Assembly: GCA_030035585.1 (NCBI GenBank) | Contig: CM057482.1 | Location: 46,977,501-47,041,500, forward strand | Length of the DNA: 64,000 bases | DNA from: Dugong dugon | Lineage: Eukaryota; Chordata; Mammalia; Sirenia; Dugongidae | Direction of reading: 5' to 3' | Part shown: positions 38,101-48,745 of the stretch, piece after piece | How positions within the stretch are numbered: position 1 is the first letter of the stretch | Layout of the letters: each line of letters opens with the position of its first letter | The notes under the pieces: model-generated | Databases searched by the model: none | The model's input: only the letters and a program-made list of their open reading frames with translations | Told to the model about the DNA's origin: nothing | Made by a program: the position numbers and the translations under genes

Positions 38101-39299
38101 ATGATTTTAGGAGAATATTAAGTTTTTGTTTTAGCAGGCAGCTAACTTTGCTGGAATAAAGTTTCAAACTCTGTCGCCCCTGTGATGGGCAACAGCTGAA
38201 ATCTCAGTTCAGTTCTTCTAGCCTTAGCTGGGTTGTGTGGAGTCTGCCCCGCACATGTCTTATTTCTAGAGATCTGGATGACATTTATATACAAAATTTG
38301 AGGGTCCCCATCTGTGATCTCTCCCTTCTGGGATTTCCCGTCATCACTTTCCAGCTGCTGTGGTTGCCCTGAACTGTCTCCTCTTACTGCTCAACCAGAA
38401 AAAGACTGAGGGTATCTCTCTGAGTTTTACTCACCCCACAAAGATCCAACTGGACCTTCATTTCAGTTGAAAAGTTGTAAAATGGGAAACTCACTTGGTG
38501 CCATTCCCTTCTCCCATTTATCCACTCCTTTCTAGTTTCTGCCTGCTCTCTAGCTTTCCTCTCCAGAGTTCATAATTTGTACCTGCAGGAGACTCGGTCC
38601 CATACAAGCTACTCCATCATTACGGCAAGGAGAACTCTTAATTGGCAGTTTTTAACTTTACTTCTTGGAGTTCCTTCAGCAGAGGTGCCGTGGGCCTACC
38701 ATGACAGGAGGGGAGGTGTGTGGATTCTTCCCCACCATATATGTGTCTCAATTCAATCAGAGCAGCTGAGATTTCCTATGTTCCATAGATTGTGTTTCTA
38801 TGCATAATTTTACAAAGATTTTGATACTAAAGTAGTTTAAAAATATAAGCAGTCAAGTTTGACTCTTGAATGGATCCCTAAGACTAGCTCCAGTCATGCC
38901 CTAGCGTCTATGCTGATCTCTCCTCTTGATTCCCTTATCTACTTTCTAATCATTTCACTAGGGCCGGGATGTCACCTCCTGGTTTCAGGAGAAGGGACTG
39001 TGGCCCCACACGTGAGTGACAAAGGATTGATGGGTTTGTGGGATAGCTGCTCACAGCCAAAATGGTCCAGATTCCCCACCAGTGAATTTCTCTTCTGGGC
39101 TTCAGCATTACAGTAGGATTTCATTAAAATCATTCAAGCAAGTTTCAGCTTCTTACTTTCTCTCTTGGCTTCTGTCTCTCATTCAAACACATCTTATTTT
39201 AAGAGTCTGAGAAAGCAAAGGGGGTTGGTGCAGAAACCAAATGCTTATAAGTGGTCCAAGTTGGGCTTAAGAAACATCAAAAACTTCCATTTCAAAAGA

Positions 39300-39757
39300 C
39301 CAGCCTAAAGTAGAACAAAAAATAAAACTCATAAAAAATGACCAGACTTACTGGCCTGATAGAGACCAGAGGAACCTCCGAGACTATGGCCCTAAGACAC
39401 CACTCTGACTTGGAACTGCAGCCATTCCCGGAAACCACCTTCTAGCCAAGCGATAGACAGGCCTATAAAATCAACAGTAACACTCAGAAAGAAGGTGCTC
39501 TGTAGAACAAAACAATTATATGAGACCAACAGGATAACATTTGCCCAGAAGTAAAGATGAGAAGGCAGGAAGGGGAAGGAAAACCATATGAAAGGAAATA
39601 GGGAACCCAGAGCAGAAACGGGGAGAGTGCTGACACAGTGAGGGGATTGCAACCAATATCATGGAATACTTTGTGTACAGTTTGTTGAATGGGAAACTAA
39701 TTTGCTCCGTCAACTTTCACCTAAAACACAATAAAATGTTAAAAAAAAAGAGCAGCC
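39300..39757 (+). repeat. L1 3' UTR, second afrotherian type, sense
   Basis: GACCAGACTTACTGGCCTGA, AGAGACCAGAGGAACCTCCG, and CACAATAAAATGTTAAAAAA at its end resemble the elephant L1 3' UTR family. The text is distinct from the copy at 35950. Confidence 0.78.
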
Positions 39758-40321
39758 TAGTTACAAAACGTAAGTGTACCTAAGCATCACACGTAACACC
39801 AAAGAACAAAAGCCACTCACTTCATCTCAGGTCAGAACAAGAAGCCAAGGGGTGACATTGCACAACGTAGCAGAGTTATAATACTACACCAAGCCCCACT
39901 CAAACGACTATAAAGAGGCTTCCCTGATGAACACATTTCCCACAATTCCTCCTGGCTGACAATCCAAGAGAATTCACTTCAGAGCACTTGAGAAACATGG
40001 CCATGAAAGCTGGGGCTGGGAACAGAATTCTGATGGATTCCAAACAATCAACACCAAGATCTGCACTCACTGGTGTTCATTGCAGACAGTGAAATCAGTC
40101 ATCCACAAACACCAAACTTGTGTGCATTCCTACTCAATGGTGCTCACACTATAACATTTATTTCCTTTTTCTCCAAGGCAAAGTAATATGAGGGAGCTGA
40201 CATGTACCAGTCGTAAGGGTGTGGCAATGGCTATTTTTTTTCTCAGGGGATGTTGTTAATGGTCTCCTATATGATGCCTTCCAGCTAGGACTGTACATTT
40301 CCATCAGAGTTCTGGCTTAGC

Positions 40322-40487
40322 AGGAGTTGCTGGGTGGTGCAAATGGCTAAACACTCAGCTACTAACCAACAGGTTGGTGGTTCAAATCCATTCAGAGGTG
40401 CCTTAGAAGAAAACCCTATGGAGCATAGTTCTACTCTGAAACACATGGGCTCATCATGAGTTGGAATCAACTTGATGGCTACTGGTT
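40322..40487 (+). repeat. AfroSINE, long form with internal deletion
   Basis: Head AGGAGTTGCTGGGTGGTGCA, B-box region GTGGTTCAAATCC, GAAGAAAACCCTATGGAGCA (the middle of the body is missing), and tail ATGAGTTGGAATCAACTTGA. It ends about 140 bp from the ADAMTS17 exon at 40625. Confidence 0.9.
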
Positions 40488-40624
40488 CCAGCTCAGCAGC
40501 CAGAAGTGCAATGTTTTGGCATAGGATGGTACTGTGGTATAAATGGTGTATTTCTGTCTCCCCACTCATGGGTAGTACTGCCCCGAAGCCCAAGGGATCC
40601 AAGCTACAGGAGCAAGCTCCTTAC

Positions 40625-40760
40625 CATGACTGGCACGGGTGTGAGTTGCACCTCCGGACCTGGGGCTCTGGGCGGCTTGCTGGAGGACAGTCACTGTTGT
40701 TCACCAGGGTCATGGTCTTGTTAACAATCCGCGTGCAAGACACAATAGTTCTGCGCTCCC
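40625..40760 (-). CDS. ADAMTS17: ADAMTS17 coding exon: remainder of second TSP1 repeat
   Basis: This 136-bp exon begins with two bases that complete a glycine codon, followed by 44 codons starting [15 protein letters not shown] and ending [11 protein letters not shown], with two bases (TG) left over. It forms the body of the thrombospondin type 1 repeat: the conserved cysteines of SCTR, SDCP, RRCN and HPCQ are all present. NKT and NNS are potential N-glycosylation sites. The acceptor is GTTTTCCAG and the donor is TG then GTAAGG. If the next exon starts with G, as family conservation suggests, the split codon becomes TGG (Trp), where I recall Arg in human ADAMTS17. The following exon was searched for by motif (WSPCSATC region) and not found in 1-40,624. 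Confidence 0.95.
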
Positions 40761-41153
40761 CTGGAAAACAAACCACAGGGAGCTGAGAGGATGGGCCACA
40801 CAAACCAGAAAGGCCACTCATGCTTACAAGCACCCTTTTGATCAGTTTGTCATTTAAAGTGACTGTCCTAATGCTTACCGGTTGTCAGAGAGGGAGAACT
40901 GTGATCTTAGGGAGATGAGGACATGTAAGTCATGGCTGGGCAGCATGGGGCAGGAGAAAGATTCTAGAACAGGGTCAGAAAGTGGCACCACCTCAGATCA
41001 GCTGTGTCCTCGGACAACTTGGGAGTCATGGGATCCAAAGTTCTGACTGGGATCTTTAAATGGCACCAAAGTTTGCCTATCTTGTTATTTGTTTGTTTGA
41101 TGTTTAAGTCTATGTAGTCTGTGTAGATATTAAATACCTGTACATCAGTCCTC

Positions 41154-41574
41154 CCACCACCCGTCTGCCAGTTTGTTGTACTGTGGTGGCTTGTGTGTTG
41201 CTATGATGCTGGAAGCCATGCCACAGTATTTCAAATACCATCAGGTTACCCATGGTGGATCAACCTGTAGGTTTCAGCTGAGCTTCCAGACTAAGACAGA
41301 TTAGGAAGAAAGGCCTGGCCATCTACTTCCAAAAATTAGCCAGTGAAAACCCTATGGATCACAATGCAGTATTGTCTGATATAGTGCTGGAAGATGAGCC
41401 CCCTACGTTGGAAGTCACTCAAAATGCATGGTGGCCACAGCAATGGACTTTGGCATACCAACGACTGTGAAGATGGCACAGGACTGGTCAGCATTTCTTT
41501 CTGTTGTACATAGGGTCGTCATGAGTCGGAGCTGACTTGATGGCAACTAATAACTACAGTTATTAGTTGATAAC
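41154..41574 (+). mobile_element. Non-autonomous RTE derivative, full length, with target duplications
   Basis: This 421-bp element joins an RTE 5' part (TACTGTGGTGGCTTGTGTGT to GAAGATGAGCCCCCTACG) directly to the RTE 3' terminus (GTGAAGATGGCACAGGACTG to GGCAACTAATAACTACAG). A perfect 12-bp duplication, ACATCAGTCCTC, lies at 41142-41153 and 41575-41586, so it moved as a unit. Confidence 0.93.
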
Positions 41575-41904
41575 ACATCAGTCCTCATCAGACAGCACAA
41601 CTTCCTACTACAGAATACCCACTTGCTGGGAGAAGTGATGGACAGGGAGGCTTGTCCAGAGGACACACAGTCTCATATCTTCCAGGCAGCGATTCCAGAA
41701 CCAATCCAAGAACTTCTCCAGCCAGCCAACTGCTACTTATGCTTAAGCATCACCTGTTCTTGGGAAGCTTCCCTAACTCCCCATTGGATGTAGCTCAGTG
41801 TGTCTCTTGGGTGTTGACCACAACTTTGTCAGGAAGGCCAAATGACTGGGAGCTAAGACAGTGGCCTCTGGAGCCATGTCCTCTATCAATGGCTAAAAGC
41901 ATCA

Positions 41905-42090
41905 TCTCAGGTTAGCTACCAAGCCTTCTGTGCCTTAGTTTCCTCAAACGGGCTAGTTTACTTAACTTCCCCATGCTGTATGGCATTTCCGTGATGGTCA
42001 AAATCAACTGACACATAAAGTGCTTAGAACAGAGCCTAGGGGATGGGTGGCATTAATGTTAGCTATATGATGCTATTATTATATTTTGAG
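41905..42090 (+). repeat. MIR SINE
   Basis: TGTGCCTTAGTTTCCTCAAA, then AAGTGCTTAGAACAGAGCCT and a TGCTATTATTATA end, are MIR in sense orientation. Confidence 0.78.
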
Positions 42091-42094
42091 AAGA

Positions 42095-43632
42095 TTAACA
42101 AGATATCAGACACAACTCTGTGGATCCCAGACTCCTTGCTGGGTCTGTCTCCTGGCGGATGCTTCGCATGGAGATGACTCAACATGATGGAGTCCGGACC
42201 ACACTGTCAGCCTCCTACTGCCTGTCACTGCAGCCGGGAATGAGTAAGGACAGCATGGAGTGGCCTCAAGCCAGATTTCAGCTTTGGCAGCAGGTCTGAC
42301 AGCTGTGCTGGGAGTCATGGTGTCATATAAGCATGTCACCTGGCCAGAAGTGACAGCAGGAGGACAGGCTCCCAGTCCAGAGGAGCCTGCTGACTGTCCC
42401 ATTTGACCATGCTCGGTTTATAGCAAGACACTCAAGTGCAAAAGCCCGCTTGTGGCCAGGGGTATGGGTCTTGCTGGGTTTGGAGGCTGGAGGCCCCTCA
42501 GCACAGAGAGGCAGCTGAAGGTCTACGGGAGACGAGGCCTCTCAGGGAGAGGTGCAGAGTGAGAGAACAGTGGGCTGACGTGGCATCTGAGGTCATACCA
42601 ACCTCCACGGGACTGCCTGAGAAAGAGGCTGAGGACAAACAGTGGGGACAGTCAGCCAAGATGAGCAGGAGACAGAAGGAATTCACAGCTGTCCCTGGCA
42701 GTGTCTAATGGGCTCAGTCATGCAATGGCTATAAGTCTAACCCATTAGAAAAGGGACAGGTCACTTAAATGAACAACAATCCTCTACATATTGGATAGCT
42801 GACAAACGTCATCTTGGCAGTAAACAGCCTCTCAAGATCGGGGTGGGGTGGGGCCATGCCCAGTGTCGACCTGCCAGCCCAGTCTCTGGGTTGCATTCCA
42901 GAGTCCAGGTCAGGCTTCCTTCCCAACTCTGTACCCAACAAAATCCACCCCTCCTGTGTCCCTTCTCCCACAGCCCTGCTGTGCACCCTGCTAAGGTGAC
43001 AAGCTGGATTATACTAAATAACCCACTGATGAGTCTACTGCTTTAGCTGAGATCACTTTCTGCCCTTGGCTCACCCTGCAGCCCCTGCAGTAGGCGGACA
43101 GTCTGAATACCGCAGTCTAGAGGGGAGGAAATTCAGGCTTAGAGAGGCGAGTCAGTCACTGGCTAAGGTCAAGTGGGAAAACGTGGCTCCAGGTCTCAGG
43201 CTCAAGACATTTCACCCAACTTGCAGGACGTTTTCCTCCCACTGCTTCATGAAGTTTGGTTACTGGGGCAAAGGAACAAATTATTTGGGGGCAGAGAAGT
43301 CTCTAGGGCACCTCCACCAATGGCACCAGGTGAAGGTCTGTATTCCAGTCATTCCTAGGGTCAGCCTGGGCACACCTGTGGTGCAGCCATCCCCTGGCCA
43401 AGCCTCCATTCACAGTTAGCACCGAGGCCCATGTCCAGGGCCACACAGCAGTGTGGGGATGACCCCAATGCGTGGGGATTTGGAAGACTCTGCCCAAGAG
43501 TTGTGCAGAGGTTCTCAGTGGGATGTGACTAAGTTCCCACAGGAATGTGGGTTACAGAGCCCGTCTTTCCCAGCTGGCCCAAGCATCCTGAACACGCTTC
43601 TCCTTCCCTCAGCAAGGCCCCCAGAGGCTCAC
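42095..43632. other. Repeat-free intronic stretch
   Basis: 1.5 kb of fairly GC-rich unique sequence between a MIR and the exon at 43633. Short reading frames occur on both strands, but none is recognisable. Confidence 0.5.
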
Positions 43633-43792
43633 CTCCTCCACACTGCACGCTGCACCCTTCCCAGCCGCTGTGGGTCCAGATGAACAGCAAGTCCTGGGGC
43701 TTTTCTGGTTCACTTTGATTTTCCGCAGTATAGTTTACAGGAACCGTGTACTCGTAATGAATTCCGTAACTCTGGTCGTGAAATAACAACAC
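43633..43792 (-). CDS. ADAMTS17: ADAMTS17 coding exon: end of spacer, start of second TSP1 repeat
   Basis: This 160-bp exon reads 53 codons and one extra base (phase 0 in, phase 1 out). It starts [15 protein letters not shown], completing the spacer, and ends with [15 protein letters not shown], the opening of a thrombospondin type 1 repeat. Two N-glycosylation sequons are visible in the linker: NYT, then NQS four residues later. The CSVQC motif lacks Ser/Thr before the second cysteine, so the usual O-fucosylation consensus of these repeats is not met. The acceptor is GCTGATCCAG and the donor is GGAGGAG then GTGAGC. The final G combines with the first two bases of the next exon to make the third glycine of CGGG. 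Confidence 0.96.
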
Positions 43793-44049
43793 CTGGATCA
43801 GCAGCAAAATAAAAGGCCGGTTTGAAATGGAGCGAAAGCCCACAGGGCTGCTGAATTTGCAAACCAAGCCCCACCGTGGCTGTTTCTCTACCAGAGGCCA
43901 TCCCCTCCTTCCTAGGCTTCAAAGCAGATTCAATCTAGGGGTGTGCCTTTATCTCAGCCGTGGAATTCTTGGGGGCAAGCCATATACAACCCTCAAAAAG
44001 GGTCTTTCCTGCTAGACAGAGGACCAGCTTAGACTAGGGAGGAGCAGCT

Positions 44050-44215
44050 GGAGTCCCTGGATGGCGCAAATGGTTTATGCTCCACTACTAACCTAAAGGT
44101 TGGCAGTTCAAACCCAACCAGTGCTGCCCTGGAAGAAAGGCCCGGTGATCTGCTTCTGTAAAGACCACAGCCAAGAAAACCCTATGGAGCATAAATCAGA
44201 ATCAACTAGATGGCA
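44050..44215 (+). repeat. AfroSINE, long form, first of an abutting pair
   Basis: Head GGAGTCCCTGGATGGCGCAA, body GGAAGAAAGGCCCGGTGATC, and tail CAGAATCAACTAGATGGC. It is followed by a T/G run (44217-44237) and directly by a second copy. Confidence 0.92.
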
Positions 44216-44235
44216 CATTTTTTTTGGGGGGGGGG

Positions 44236-44430
44236 GCGCGGTACAAACAGTTAATGCACTCAGCTGCTAACCTAAAGGATGGCAGTTTGAGTCCACCCAG
44301 AGGTGCCTCAGAAGAAAGACCTGGCAATCTACTTCTGAAAAATCAGCCATTGAAAACCCTATGGAGCACAGTTCTACTCTGACACACATGGGGTCACCAT
44401 GAGTCAGAATCGACTCAATGGCAACTCGTG
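44236..44430 (+). repeat. AfroSINE, long form, second of an abutting pair
   Basis: It starts slightly inside the head (GGTACAAACAGTTAATGCAC). Body AGAAGAAAGACCTGGCAATC and tail ATGAGTCAGAATCGACTCAA are intact. Confidence 0.92.
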
Positions 44431-44439
44431 TTTTAACTA

Positions 44440-45910
44440 TGCTTTACTTGGGGAGCTGCTACACGCAGAGAGAAGCATATGGTCCACCTGCTCACCCGTG
44501 TGGCTGCCTTTGCAGACAAGAAAAACACAGGTGTGCTGTTTTTACCTAGACAGACATCTGAGCAGGTAGCGTTTTCTACATCTTTAAAGATGAACATCGC
44601 CCTTTACTACCCTATCCCTCATCATTGCCATGTGGTGACATTTGGTCCAGAGAGGTCAGGGGAACGCAGGCTCATGGGCAAAATACACCCACCGCAGGGG
44701 AGCCTTGGGGAAGTCTGTCTGGGGCCCAAGATGCATAAGCCTTCCCTGAGGTCTCTGGAGAGATGTGTGGGAGCTTGGACGATGGCTGTGCTCCTGGCGT
44801 GCCAAGGGCCAACCCAGGGCTTAAAGACGGCAGTGGGGGTGTGGGAGTCATCTGCAATCCGAGTGGAGTGCGCGGAGTGACAGGTTCTTTTGTAACATAT
44901 GTAACCAGCCCTGTAAGGACAGCAGGTGTGTATCCAGCCTACTGGGTCAGAACAAGCCCTCGGTAGGACTTTTAAGTGGGCTGGTTGTGGACTGTGTGTC
45001 TTCTGGCTGAGGTAACAACCCGTGTGTGCCCCTGGGTCTAAGCAGCTAGCAATTTCCCTCCCAGCCAGCCAGGGAGGTCGGGGCCAGCAGGAGCTAGAGG
45101 TGGAGTGCGCAGGGCAGGGCAGATGGAAAGTGCTGGAGAAAGGGAGCGACTTCCTTCCAGAGCAACTCTCAGCCCTCCAAGGGCTTAGGTTGCCGGGTGG
45201 GGGCCGGGGCACTAAGAGCAGACCTAAGTGTATAAGCAGCCACTTCTGCAAGATATATACTTGCAGTAACACATGTGGAAAAATGCCTCCAGTTTAAAAA
45301 GAGAAAAAAAAAAACCTATGCTTTAAAAGAGATCTTTATGATCTCAGTATGGGAATAAGACTGGTGAATCGAGAATCCATATGAAACCAATTTCACGCAA
45401 TTTTGTAGCCACGTACAACTTGTGTGTGCACGTGTGTAATTGGTTTCAAATGCAGGTCTCTGCGGCTTCCCCGGTGCTCCTGACTCTGCAAGCAATGTGT
45501 ATGCCCCAGTGTGGGGACAATAGCTTTCTATTCAGAGGCAGAGGGGCACCGTCCCTCTTTGTTTCTAGGTTTAACAACTTAAAGTACCAATCCTATTTCA
45601 AAAAAGACGATTACTATTAAATGAGGGCCGGAACTTCAACAACAGCACTTGCTTTCTCGGGTTTCGTTTATCATCGTCCAAATGAATCCAGGCTGCGACT
45701 GCTTTCATAGGCTGATGCTTTGCTCAGCTTAAAAAGTTTTTTTTTTTTTTTCTGTAAAGAAGGAAAGTATACCCATCTTGGTGTTTGCTAGAAAAAACAA
45801 ATTCACACGCTAAGCGGTGATGTTTCTATACAGGTTTTATCTTTTGTCTCCTTGTTTAATTCCTCTGAATAACTGTTTTTAAATCAGAACAGGAAGATCT
45901 GTTCTAATGA
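44440..45910. other. Unique intronic stretch
   Basis: 44,440-45,280 is GC-rich, and 45,300-45,910 is AT-rich with a T run near 45,740. No repeat is recognised. A 651-bp open frame on the minus strand (45272-44622) has no start context, splice sites or domain that would support it. Confidence 0.5.
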
Positions 45911-45913
45911 CTA

Positions 45914-46112
45914 GGACTCCCTGGGTCATGCAAAAGGTTAACTCGCTCAGCTGCTAACGGAAAGGTTGGAGGTTCGAGTCTACCCACAGGCACCTCCAAA
46001 GAAAGGCGTGGTAATCTACTTCCAAAAAATCAGCCATTGAAAACCTTATGGGGCATAGCTCTACACTGACATACACAGGGTTGCCATGAGTTGGGGTCGA
46101 CTCGATGGAAAC
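45914..46112 (+). repeat. AfroSINE, long form
   Basis: Head GACTCCCTGGGTCATGCAAA, B box GAGGTTCGAGTC, body AAGAAAGGCGTGGTAATCTA, and tail CATGAGTTGGGGTCGACTCG. Confidence 0.93.
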
Positions 46113-46661
46113 AATCTTATCACAGAGAAATGGCTCAGGTACAGGTTCTTGGTACTAGAAATCAACTTGCAAGAACATCTTTGCAATGTATCTCCTGGAC
46201 ACTGGCTTGCTTGCATCTCATGGGAAATTGCTATGGGGTGAGTGCCATCACGGGGCAGCCTCTGCTGATGGGGTGATGGTGCTGTGCTGAGGGGCAGAGC
46301 CAGTCTCTGCAGGAGATCCCTGGGAGGTGGCCAGAGAGACTTTCAGGTGTCACCTAACTTGAACAGCTGCAGGTTGCCAGAAACCAAAAATTAATGGGGG
46401 GAAAAGAGCTTCCAAGCAGAAACACTGGCAAGTCTTGAGGACAAAATGTGCTTTGATTACAGGCACAAAAGCTGCCACAAATCCTGTTCTTTGGAACAAG
46501 ACACAGAATCAATAATTATGAACCAACAGAAGTCAGCCCAGAGAACTCCTGGACCCTACGAAAAACAATGGTGGTATTTTTTTCTTCGGAGGTCTGTAAT
46601 GTTTTTAAAAGGATGAATGATCAGATGTTTAAGCAGCTTGCACAGAGTGCCTCTTGAGACA

Positions 46662-46867
46662 AAACCAAAACAACTGCCATCGAGTTAATTACCACTCATG
46701 GTGACCCCATCTGTTGCAGAGTGGAACTGGGCTCCACAGGGTTTTTAAGACTGTGACCTTTTGGAAGCAGACTGCCAGGACTTCTTCAGTGCCTCTGGGT
46801 GGGTCTGAACTGCCAACCTTTCGGTTAGTAGTCAAGCACTTAACCCTTTGCACCACCCAGGGACTCC
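46662..46867 (-). repeat. AfroSINE, long form
   Basis: The tail complement CATCGAGTTAATTACCACTC, body complement TGGAAGCAGACTGCCAGGAC and head complement TGCACCACCCAGGGACTCCT are present. Confidence 0.92.
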
Positions 46868-46869
46868 TC

Positions 46870-47450
46870 TCCTGAGATGACAGATGAGATAAAAGATAAC
46901 ACATTTCAAGAGACCACCAGGGAAGTAAATACACATGGCCAGCCTGGCTCTTCTTCCTGATTTCCAAATGCTTGTTGCAAGCCGAGTCTGGAAAAGTTGA
47001 GTGATATTGGTTTGGAAATAGAGTCAACAATTCATTTCCAAAAGGTAGTTTCTAATGTGGAGGTGCCAATTGTGGGGCAGATCTGCACACCCTGCCATCT
47101 GATACAACAGCGCAGGCTCTGAGCGGGGCCGCCTGCTAATGAGGCCGAGTCTTCCTGGCTGCCACACGGCCAAACATTTCCTTCCTGAAGGCAGTTCCTT
47201 CTGAACAAGATGGGACCTCTGCCAGCCAAGAGCCACAGGGACGGTTCCAGAGGGGAATTCTAAAGCATGCAGTGAAGGGGATGAGATAAGAGCTGGCCAA
47301 GAGGGACGTCTAAGCAGCAAGTAGCCCCGTAAAACACCAGGAACCAGAACACATGTATCTCCCCCAACCCCAGGGCCCCAGGGGAAGGTGAACTGGTCGA
47401 CCTCCATGAGCCATCACTCCGGAGACAAATGAAAGAGCGCACTGACTTAC
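46870..47450. other. Unique sequence upstream of the exon at 47451
   Basis: No repeat is recognised in these 580 bp. A same-strand open frame (47407-47024) reads beyond the exon's donor and is a shadow. Confidence 0.5.
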
Positions 47451-47608
47451 CATCAGATGTAGTGGTATTTTCGTTGGTCCCTTGGCAGAAATTTTCTCCC
47501 ACAGGCCCCTTCTAACGTAGCGGACGGTTGTGCCAGCAATCTGAAACTCTCCTGGGAGCTCGATCTTCCAGTCGCTGTTGATGGATCTCTTACTGGTGTC
47601 TTTGAGAG
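47451..47608 (-). CDS. ADAMTS17: ADAMTS17 coding exon: central spacer domain
   Basis: This 158-bp exon carries two bases finishing an alanine codon and then 52 full codons. It begins [16 protein letters not shown], passes through [18 protein letters not shown] and ends TKIPLHLM. These are core beta strands of the spacer domain. The acceptor is TTTCCATCTAG and the donor is ATG then GTAAGT, a strong site; the exon ends in phase 0. Against the human sequence as I remember it, the middle and end are nearly identical. The stretch just after LKD differs at about three positions (T, S and R here against S, G and G), and one leucine is isoleucine. No cysteine is present, as expected for a spacer. It is separated from the upstream exon by 11.9 kb and from the downstream exon by 3.7 kb. 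Confidence 0.95.
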
Positions 47609-47923
47609 CTAGATGGAAAATCATATAGGATGGAATGAGGGAGCAACTCAGACTTTCTTACGGGGCATCTGGGTGTCCTGAGGGGAGGAGAGTTTAAGAC
47701 GCGGAGGCTCCCCCCGGGAAGGAGAGCCGTGATCATTGCACCTTCTGTCATGGGCTCCTTGCCTCAAACGCAATCAGAACACTGGAGGTGCAGGAGGAGG
47801 GCAGAGAATGGAAACGACCATAGCCCAATCAAATACAGAGTAGATGACTTTCTGTCTGATGAATCAATCCTATTTTCATGTGTACAAGACATTAGTTCAT
47901 TTTACTATTATCTTTATTTTTTC

Positions 47924-48124
47924 CCAGTTGCTAGTCGAGTATATTCTGATGCATGGTGACCCCATGTGTGTCAGAACAGAACTGTGCTCCATACAGTTTT
48001 CAATGGCTAATTTTTCAGAAGTAGATTGCCAGGCTTTCTTCCAAGGAGCCTCTGGGTGGATTCGAACTGTCAGGCTTTTGGTTAACAGCTGAATGTGTTA
48101 ACTATCTGTACCACCCAAAGACTC
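47924..48124 (-). repeat. AfroSINE, long form
   Basis: The tail complement AGTTGCTAGTCGAGTATATT, body complement AGAAGTAGATTGCCAGGCTT and head complement TACCACCCAAAGACTCCT are present. Confidence 0.9.
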
Positions 48125-48430
48125 CTTACTGTTACCTACCTGGGGCTTTTTAAGGAAGGCAGCCTGACTCAAACACCTCTTAAGGATTTGATACTTCTAT
48201 GCTAGCTAAGGAACAATTGCTGTTCTATTAGGTATTTGCGTTTTGAAATCCGAGCAGCCCCACGGATGCGGCAGTAATGCTTGGCAGATGCCAGGCTGGT
48301 GGAGCACCAAGTGTGGTGGGGTATGCTCCCATACACACCACTCTCCGGGGGTGAGGTTTGCAGGTTTGCTCCTTACATATCCACTCAGTACAAACGCATG
48401 TCAGGAGGTAGATGGTAGAGGGAACCAGCA

Positions 48431-48745
48431 TTTTTTTTTTTTTTAAATAACAGCATTATTGAGATATAATTTACATACCATACAATTTACATAAGTGTGT
48501 ACAATTCAGCGGTTTTTAGTTTATTCACCAAGCTGTGCAACCATCACCACAATCAACTGTAGAACACTTTCATCACCTAAAAAAGAAACCCCATGCCTAT
48601 TTGCAGTCACTCTCTATTTCTCCCCCCAAACTCCCACTAATCTACTTTCTGCCTTCATGGATTTGCCTACTCTGAACACTTCACATAAACGGAATTATAC
48701 AATATGTAGTCTTTTACACCTGTCTTTGGGAACCATCATTTTGCT
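48431..48745 (-). repeat. Old L1 3' end, antisense
   Basis: Starts with a T run, then AGCATTATTGAGATATAATT, GCAACCATCACCACAATCAA and ACAATATGTAGTCTTTTACA, the standard reversed L1M 3' end. Confidence 0.8.

Larger units (their letters stand above)
1..40624 (-). other. ADAMTS17: ADAMTS17 intron downstream of the last visible exon (partial, over 40 kb)
   Basis: Starts with donor GTAAGG at 40624 (minus strand) and runs to the left edge without a recognised following exon. It is mostly LINEs and SINEs. Longer stretches without a recognised repeat are 1,485-1,665, 2,110-2,455, 3,545-5,730, 6,430-7,890, 8,630-9,430, 11,155-11,440, 11,945-12,815, 13,075-14,060, 14,230-15,190, 17,035-17,970, 18,175-19,305, 20,355-21,160, 25,500-28,205, 38,070-39,295 and 39,760-40,315. 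None shows a convincing gene. Confidence 0.7.
40761..43632 (-). other. ADAMTS17: ADAMTS17 intron, 2.9 kb
   Basis: Bounded by GTGAGC at 43632 and TTCCAG at 40761 (minus strand). It contains one full-length RTE-derived short element and one MIR. The stretch 42,095-43,630 shows no recognisable repeat and no supported gene. Confidence 0.8.
43793..47450 (-). other. ADAMTS17: ADAMTS17 intron, 3.7 kb
   Basis: Bounded by GTAAGT at 47450 and ATCCAG at 43793 (minus strand). It holds four AfroSINEs (two of them abutting) and otherwise unique sequence. 44,440-45,300 is GC-rich, and 45,300-45,900 is AT-rich with no recognised repeat. Confidence 0.8.

Noticed and set aside
44622-45272. 216-codon open frame on the minus strand, the longest in the introns
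   Set aside because: It lies in GC-rich intron with overlapping long frames on the other strand, has no recognisable domain and no splice context; it is probably chance. Same-strand RNA-seq would settle it.
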